Below, piece after piece: positions 13,605 through 18,965 of a stretch of 18,965 nucleotides of DNA. The notes beneath the pieces were generated by a model. The model was not told where the DNA came from. It searched no databases and saw only the letters and a program-made list of their open reading frames with translations. Every line of letters begins with the position of its first letter. Positions within the stretch are counted from its first letter, which is position 1. Position numbers and translations under genes: made by a program. This DNA is from CCY15215 sp039194995 (GTDB lineage: Bacteria > Cyanobacteriota > Cyanobacteriia > Cyanobacteriales > Spirulinaceae): positions 1-18,965 of the forward strand of contig JBCCVR010000149.1 in NCBI GenBank assembly GCA_039194995.1. The letters are read 5' to 3'.

Positions 13605-16601
13605 CTATTCTGCGCCTTCAATGGGGGCAAAACCCTGACGTTGGATATTTTCCGTAACCGATCGCGGTTCTAAGAATTGCAACAGGTAATCGGGTCCGCC
13701 AGCTTTCGATCCCACCCCGGATAACTTAAAGCCCCCAAAGGGTTGCCGAGCGACGATCGCTCCGGTAATATTACGGTTCACGTACAAATTCCCCACCTCA
13801 AAATCCTCGTAGGCTTGTTTGATATGGGAGGGCGTGCGGGAGTACAAACCCCCCGTTAGAGCGAAATTCGTGCCGTTGGCGATCGCCAGTGCTTCGGAGA
13901 AATCCTTGGCTTTAATGACGGCGATAACGGGTCCGAAAATCTCCTCTTGGGCGATGGTGGCATCGGGAGCAACATCGGTGAAAATGGTGGGAGGAATGAA
14001 ATATCCCGTCTCTGGAGTCGGCCCCTCAAACGCTAATTTTGCCTCCTGTTTGCCCTTCTCAATATACTCGCGAATGCGATCGCGTGCCTTCTCGTCTACC
14101 ACGGGTCCCACGGTGGTGCTGGGCAGATCCGCAGCTCCCACATTGAGAGATTTAGTCGCCTCGACCAAGCGGGTTACAAAGGCATCGTACACGGGTTTGA
14201 GAACGACAGCACGGGAACAAGCAGAGCATTTTTGTCCCGTATAGCCAAAGCCAGAGGAAACAATCCCCACAACGGCTTGATCTAGATCGGCACTTTCATC
14301 GACAATGATGGCATTTTTACCCCCCATCTCTGCAATGACTCGCTTGAGATGTTTCTGTCCCGGTTGTAATTTTGCCGCTTCTGCATAGATATGACAGCCC
14401 ACTTCTTGGGAGCCGGTGAAGGCGATTAAGTGAACGTCGGGATGGGTCACTAAATGATTGCCCACCGTCGAACCCCGACCGGGAACGTATTGGAAGACAC
14501 CTTTGGGAATCCCCGCATCGATTAGAATTTCTGCGATTTTGGCGGCAATGACGGAAGAAGGGGCGGCGGGTTTGAGTAAGGCACAATTGCCCGTCACTAA
14601 AGCTGCCACCGTCATGCCGAGGGCGATCGCAATGGGAAAATTCCAAGGGGAGATAATCACGGCAATACCCCGAGGTTGATAGAAATAACGATTGGTTTCC
14701 CCGGCTAAATCGTAATTTTTGCCCCCATCCAAGCGTTCCATTTCATCGGCATAATAGCGACAAAAATCGATCGCCTCGGAAACTTCTCCATCCGCTTGGG
14801 GAAGAATTTTCCCGACTTCAAAACACAGCCAAGCATTCAATTCATGGCGGCGAGATTCCATGATTTCGGCAGCTTTACGCAGGATTCCCGCCCGTTCTCG
14901 TACCGAGGTTTTCTTCCATCCAGGAAAGGCAGTTTTTGCGGCTTCTAATGCCTCATTTGCCTGTTCGATGGAGATTTGCCCGATCTTGCCGACAACTTCG
15001 CTAGGATTGGCAGGATTGAGGGAATCTAAATACTCGGTGGTTTGCACGTATTCCCCGTTAATGAGAGGCAAATACGTCTTGCCCAAATTGTTGCGAACTT
15101 CGGTTAATTTTTGTTTGGCTTTAACTCGTAAACTTTCCTTAGAATAGTCGGTATTACTGGCATTCGGCCAAGCAGATTTAGCAATTAAAGGACGTTCCGA
15201 TCGCACTTCTGGGGGAGCAATTAATTCTTCGATGGGGCGTTCTTCCATATTTTGCCGCAGGAAAGAACTGTTGGCAGTATTTTCCAATAAACGGCGGATT
15301 AAATAGGACATTCCCGGCAGCAAATCCCCATAGGGTGCATACACTCGCACCCGGTGTCCCCGTTTGACCAAGGCTTTTGCTAATTGGTCGCCCATGCCGT
15401 ATAAAACCTGCATTTCAAAGCAACGAGAAGGAATATTTAAAGTTTCCGCGATCGCCATTGCCCGTGCTTGGGTGCGAACGTTATGAGAGCCAATTGCTGT
15501 ATATAAATACTGGTGATTTTCTAGCAAAAGCTGCATCAAACTTTCGTAATTGCGATCCGTTTCCATTTTTTGATTAAAGACGGGTTGTTGCCAGCGTTCT
15601 TGGATAGCGATAATCGTTTCTTGATCCCAATATGCTCCCTTGACCAAACGAATCGTTATCGGTTTTCCCCGTTGTTTTGCCCATTCAATTAGACCTTTCA
15701 AATCGGTTTCCGAATCCTGTAAATAGCCTTGAATGGTTACGCCGATATCCGTGCGATCGCGGAACTCGTCTTCCATTAACAACTCTTTCAAAATGGCGAT
15801 CGTGATATCCTTATAACGATACTGTTCCATATCGAAATGAATCGCCGCCCCGACTTCTTTCGCCCGACGCAACAGAGTGCGAATGCGATCGCAAACTTTG
15901 GCTTTACTGCCTTCAGGATCGAGGGGATCGAATTGGGAATAAAATGCCGTTAATTTAACAGAAACTTGCACCTTATTTAAAGATTGTCCGTCGGCTTCGT
16001 CAATTTGGAGAATATTCGACCATTTTTTCGCCGCTTCTCCCAACTGTTCGATCAGATCCAGATAACTTTGCAAGTATTCCTGTGCCTCAGACTCAGTTAT
16101 AACGGCTTCTCCGAGGAGATCGAGGCTAAAGGTCATCTTATCCTTCCGCAGGCGATCGATGGTCTTGAGAACCTTGGGGATAGTCTCTCCGGCAATGTAT
16201 TTGTAGGCGAGGGTTTTCACCGCTTGTTCTACCGTCGTCGCCGCAATTTGAGCGGGGGGAGAATTAGAATCGGCGAAATTCATCATTTTTTTGAGCATTT
16301 CCGGCAATTCTACGGATTCAACGCTCATATACTCTTGAAAATGGCGGGCAATCTCGCTTTTACTCCGCAATGCTGGCAAACAGTCGATAAAGCTAAAGAG
16401 TTGATAGCGCAACCCCGGATTTGCCATTGCCCAGTCTAAGAGCTTATCATCGAGACGCATTTGGTCTTGCATCCTGGCGAAAAAGGAACGTTTTTCCCGA
16501 GTTGCGGCGATGAGTTCTTTGGCAATTTCTTGGGTTTTGCTTTCGTATTTGGTTTGGGGAATATCGATGACCACGGCTGGTTTAACTCCTGAATCTGGCA
16601 T
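13605..16601 (-). CDS. putA: Bifunctional proline dehydrogenase / L-glutamate gamma-semialdehyde dehydrogenase (PutA)
   Basis: 998 residues, the size of the minimal type A PutA (Bradyrhizobium PutA is 999). It has no N-terminal ribbon-helix-helix DNA-binding domain, so it is an enzyme only and not a repressor. The proline dehydrogenase barrel covers roughly 130-460, with VSVKLTAFYSQFDPLD, IRLVKGAYWD, RVYAPYGDLLPGMSYLIRRL and NTANSSF. The aldehyde dehydrogenase domain covers roughly 500-985, with SPWNFPIAIALGM, the catalytic general base in AEMGGKNA, Cys792 in GQKCSACS and EEIFGPV. It oxidises proline to P5C with FAD and then to glutamate with NAD+, with P5C channelled between the sites. ATG 16601 is assumed, but GTG 16574 with AGGAG 11 bases upstream (VVIDIPQ) is a reasonable alternative. 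It is transcribed alone; the 16602-16840 upstream region holds no other clear gene. Confidence 0.95.
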   Translation of the reverse strand: MPDSGVKPAVVIDIPQTKYESKTQEIAKELIAATREKRSFFARMQDQMRLDDKLLDWAMANPGLRYQLFSFIDCLPALRSKSEIARHFQEYMSVESVELPEMLKKMMNFADSNSPPAQIAATTVEQAVKTLAYKYIAGETIPKVLKTIDRLRKDKMTFSLDLLGEAVITESEAQEYLQSYLDLIEQLGEAAKKWSNILQIDEADGQSLNKVQVSVKLTAFYSQFDPLDPEGSKAKVCDRIRTLLRRAKEVGAAIHFDMEQYRYKDITIAILKELLMEDEFRDRTDIGVTIQGYLQDSETDLKGLIEWAKQRGKPITIRLVKGAYWDQETIIAIQERWQQPVFNQKMETDRNYESLMQLLLENHQYLYTAIGSHNVRTQARAMAIAETLNIPSRCFEMQVLYGMGDQLAKALVKRGHRVRVYAPYGDLLPGMSYLIRRLLENTANSSFLRQNMEERPIEELIAPPEVRSERPLIAKSAWPNASNTDYSKESLRVKAKQKLTEVRNNLGKTYLPLINGEYVQTTEYLDSLNPANPSEVVGKIGQISIEQANEALEAAKTAFPGWKKTSVRERAGILRKAAEIMESRRHELNAWLCFEVGKILPQADGEVSEAIDFCRYYADEMERLDGGKNYDLAGETNRYFYQPRGIAVIISPWNFPIAIALGMTVAALVTGNCALLKPAAPSSVIAAKIAEILIDAGIPKGVFQYVPGRGSTVGNHLVTHPDVHLIAFTGSQEVGCHIYAEAAKLQPGQKHLKRVIAEMGGKNAIIVDESADLDQAVVGIVSSGFGYTGQKCSACSRAVVLKPVYDAFVTRLVEATKSLNVGAADLPSTTVGPVVDEKARDRIREYIEKGKQEAKLAFEGPTPETGYFIPPTIFTDVAPDATIAQEEIFGPVIAVIKAKDFSEALAIANGTNFALTGGLYSRTPSHIKQAYEDFEVGNLYVNRNITGAIVARQPFGGFKLSGVGSKAGGPDYLLQFLEPRSVTENIQRQGFAPIEGAE

Positions 16602-16840
16602 GGTAGAGTGCGAAAACTGCTTATGATGAGGGATTCTCTGTCTCGATCTGGCGATCGCGCGCTACGCAAACTCTCTAGTTTATCTCCCATTGTCGGTTCT
16701 CAAGGGAAAAACATGAAGAAAAGTGTATAAACTGTTACGTTTTTTAACTTTTGTTTAGAAAAAGTAGGAATTTCACTCTCGCTCTTTCTGAGAATATTTG
16801 AACTGTTAGAATGAAGGTTAGCGACCTCCAAATATAGGTT

Positions 16841-16933
16841 ATGGATATTCTCATCGAGTCAACTCAAGCATTTGAACAAGATTTAGCCTGTTTCAGTCAA
16901 GAGGAAAGGGGACAAATTCGCGATCGGAAATGA
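16841..16933 (+). pseudogene. Remnant of a RelE/ParE-like toxin gene (30 codons)
   Basis: The short frame starts MDILIESTQAFEQDLACFSQ and stops after 30 codons. This opening resembles the N-terminus of cyanobacterial RelE/HigB-type toxins (an (I/L)xxTxxFxxDLxxFS pattern), which are normally about 85-110 residues. The catalytic C-terminal strands are gone, so it cannot be an active ribonuclease. A short upstream frame, 16811-16837 (MKVSDLQI), ends 3 bases before it, in the position of an antitoxin, but is far too short to be one. A TAGAAT box at 16807-16812 could be the old promoter. Most likely a decayed toxin-antitoxin pair beside the AIPR gene. Confidence 0.45.
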
Positions 16934-16974
16934 GAAAATGGAGATTTAATTTTTTTAGAGAATTTTTCTTAATT

Positions 16975-18965
16975 CTAATTCCTAACGGGAAAGTATAATT
17001 TCTTTTTTTCATTGTATTCCCATGCTATGTTGTCGGGATCATTTCTTTGACTCCATTCTGGAAAATCTGTTAATTTTCTTTTTCGACTAATAGTTGAACG
17101 ATTTATATTTAATCTTTTAGCCAAATGTTTTTGATTAAGAGATTCGATTCTTGTGAATTCAGCAACCGTAGTGCCTTCTTTTACTTCTTGTATTTCTTGG
17201 TTCCGAAATAATGGTAAAGTTTCCTGTTGTTCCCGATTTCTCTGGTAAAGCTGTTGTATTTCTTGGTTACTTGTTGATATATTTGATTGTTGTAGATGAT
17301 TTTTAGTGTTTTTATTAGTAGCTCCAATTTCTTGTAATAAAAATTCTGTAAATGTGCTAGACTGCAATAGTCTAAGTCGATCTGAATTTGAGCTTATATC
17401 GATGTTTTTTATTTTATAGCATTTCAATATGTGATCCTTACATTTTTCAACAATTTGATAGCACTGCATAATTTTTTGGACTTTTTTTGTAATCTCATCA
17501 CAATAATTTTCTATATTTTTATTATTGTGAGGGTTGTCATTACATGAGGGACAATCAACGCTAATAAAATATTTAAAAAGCATTAGAACATGATACTTTT
17601 CTTGTTTGGGGATTTCATGTTTTGCTATACAAAAATAAGCTAAAGAACTTACATGGTAAGAAATTGGATGATGGTTGACATTAAATATATCGCTGGGTAT
17701 TTTATCAACTAACTGTTTTCGTGAATGAACAACAACAAGATGAGGTGCATCTAAAAACATTGATGTAAAATTTTTGACTTGATCCCAAATTGAAACAATA
17801 TGTTTTCTTTTGATTTCTGAAAATTCATTGTATTGTCCGGGTCTCCTCTCATAATGTAGTTGATATTGACGATCAATATATTTATTCTGATATTTATAAA
17901 AATCTTCCAGTTTTTGGGGAAAATCTGATAAAGCAGCTAAAAGTTCTTTCTCAACTGCTGTCTGAGAGTTTGTTGCTTTAATAATCTTACCTCTAATTTT
18001 TTCATCGTCAGTTTCTATGATTTTCACAGGAATGACAACTTCATCAATTTTTTCATTATTCCTGCAAGAAAAAAGAACATAACTTGTTTGGCAACCATTG
18101 ACAATTTGATAATCTGTAATTCTGAGCAAAGTTGTTGTAATTCGTTTAACTTCTTTTGCGATGATTGTAATGCCATTATTAAGAATAGGAAATTGACTAC
18201 TATTTTCAGAAACGATTGTGTCTTTTATTGCAGAATTCGTTTCATTATTTTCCCCTAAAAAACCTCTGACATTATCATAAAAAATAAAAGGTCTCATTTT
18301 ATCTTCTTCATCAACTATAATTTTTTTAAACTCTGAAAATTCAAGAGTAATACTTATAGCTTGCTTGATATTATCAATTGGATGACCTTGCACTAAATCT
18401 ACACTGTTTAAAATCTGTACTGTAGTTTCAATTTGGAGATTTAAACTTCGATAAACTTTTTCTAGTCGATCGCATCCCCATGTAAATATCTCAATATTGT
18501 CAAAATTTATTTCGCAATTTTCTTCTAGGTTCTGTTTTTGTACTTCACTCTCTTTTTTTATTGCGTTGCTGGGTTCTTTTCTTGCATTTGTGATATAATA
18601 AATAGAGCATTTTGGTTTTTCTCGAATTTCATTAGACCACTGTTGTAATAAATATTGAGATAATTTTGCTTTATTTGTAATCTTAGAATTTCTCTGTCGT
18701 TTTGGTTCTTCTCTAAAAAAATCTTTGACAGCCTCAAAAGTGTCTAATATATCAGGTCGTTCAAAAGTTATGCTACTTTTTAATTGTGTAAAAACAAAAT
18801 CTACTTTAAGTGTTCCAGAATTCTTAAATTGTTGATGTAGATCATTTTCAGTTTCAGCATCAAGAAGACGATCGTTGACTGTAAATCCTATCCCATACAA
18901 ACCTGTATCAAATTTTGGTCATAGACAAACTAATTCATATTCAAAGCTGTCTTGTTTTGGGGAAA
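16975..18965 (-). pseudogene. AIPR-family (abortive phage resistance-like) gene with in-frame stop, running off the window
   Basis: The main frame (16975-18900, 641 codons from a TTG) has core AIPR signatures: FYDNVRGFLGENN (207-219), FPILNNGITII (237-247) and ITDYQIVNGCQTSY (261-274). Upstream, VDFVFTQLKSSITFE (33-47, D34, Q39, K41) resembles the nuclease-like N-terminal part. The C-terminus adds a helix-turn-helix-like segment, NQKHLAKRLNINRSTISRKR (589-608), then WSQRNDPDNIAWEY. The frame does not really begin at the TTG: codons beyond an in-frame TGA (18919-18921) still read family-like sequence (SPKQDSFEYELVCL) to the edge. So an N-terminal stop or frameshift has probably inactivated an older, longer gene; a sequencing error is the alternative. 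The region is markedly AT-rich and lacks complete HIP1 sites, unlike its neighbours, which suggests horizontal transfer. Confidence 0.75.

Noticed and set aside
13819..16439. Plus-strand frames of up to 151 codons opposite putA
   Set aside because: Shadows of the GC-richer putA sequence.

Overview
The window is cyanobacterial chromosome. Copies of the HIP1 octamer GCGATCGC are scattered through almost all of it, and many genes best match families known from filamentous cyanobacteria: a YdjI-like SPFH protein, DUF820/Uma2 nuclease-like proteins, long TPR proteins and a minimal PutA. I see no rRNA, tRNA or CRISPR array.

Layout. The left edge (1-706, minus) carries an SPFH-domain protein whose C-terminal half is missing. 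A small predicted PD-(D/E)XK protein (873-1487, plus) is transcribed away from it. From 1682 to 10323 all genes are on the plus strand and look like a biosynthetic region: two overlapping sulfotransferases (1682-3870), a stand-alone NAD(P)-dependent thioester reductase (4156-5397), and a tight four-gene operon with gaps of 18-32 bases (5657-10323). The operon encodes a DUF98-type chorismate pyruvate-lyase, a class III PLP aminotransferase, an acetolactate-synthase-like ThDP enzyme and a third sulfotransferase. From 10337 to 16601 everything is on the minus strand: two tandem near-identical Uma2 genes, an exported TPR protein with paired cysteines, and a full-length bifunctional proline dehydrogenase/P5C dehydrogenase (putA). 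The right end is a decayed, AT-rich accessory patch: a 30-codon remnant of a RelE-like toxin (16841-16933) and an AIPR-family phage-resistance-type gene (16975-18965) with an in-frame stop near its N-terminus that runs off the window.

How the genes may work together (inference). The 1682-10323 block has the parts for a small sulfated metabolite. Chorismate lyase would release 4-hydroxybenzoate and pyruvate. The reductase could supply an aldehyde from an activated acid. The ThDP enzyme could join a pyruvate-derived two-carbon unit to that aldehyde, giving an acyloin. The aminotransferase could convert the ketone to an amine, and the sulfotransferases could cap hydroxyl groups. No acid-activating enzyme or carrier protein is present here, so the scheme is incomplete and substrates are unknown. 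I do not recognise a described cluster with this gene set, and I regard it as the most interesting part of the window.
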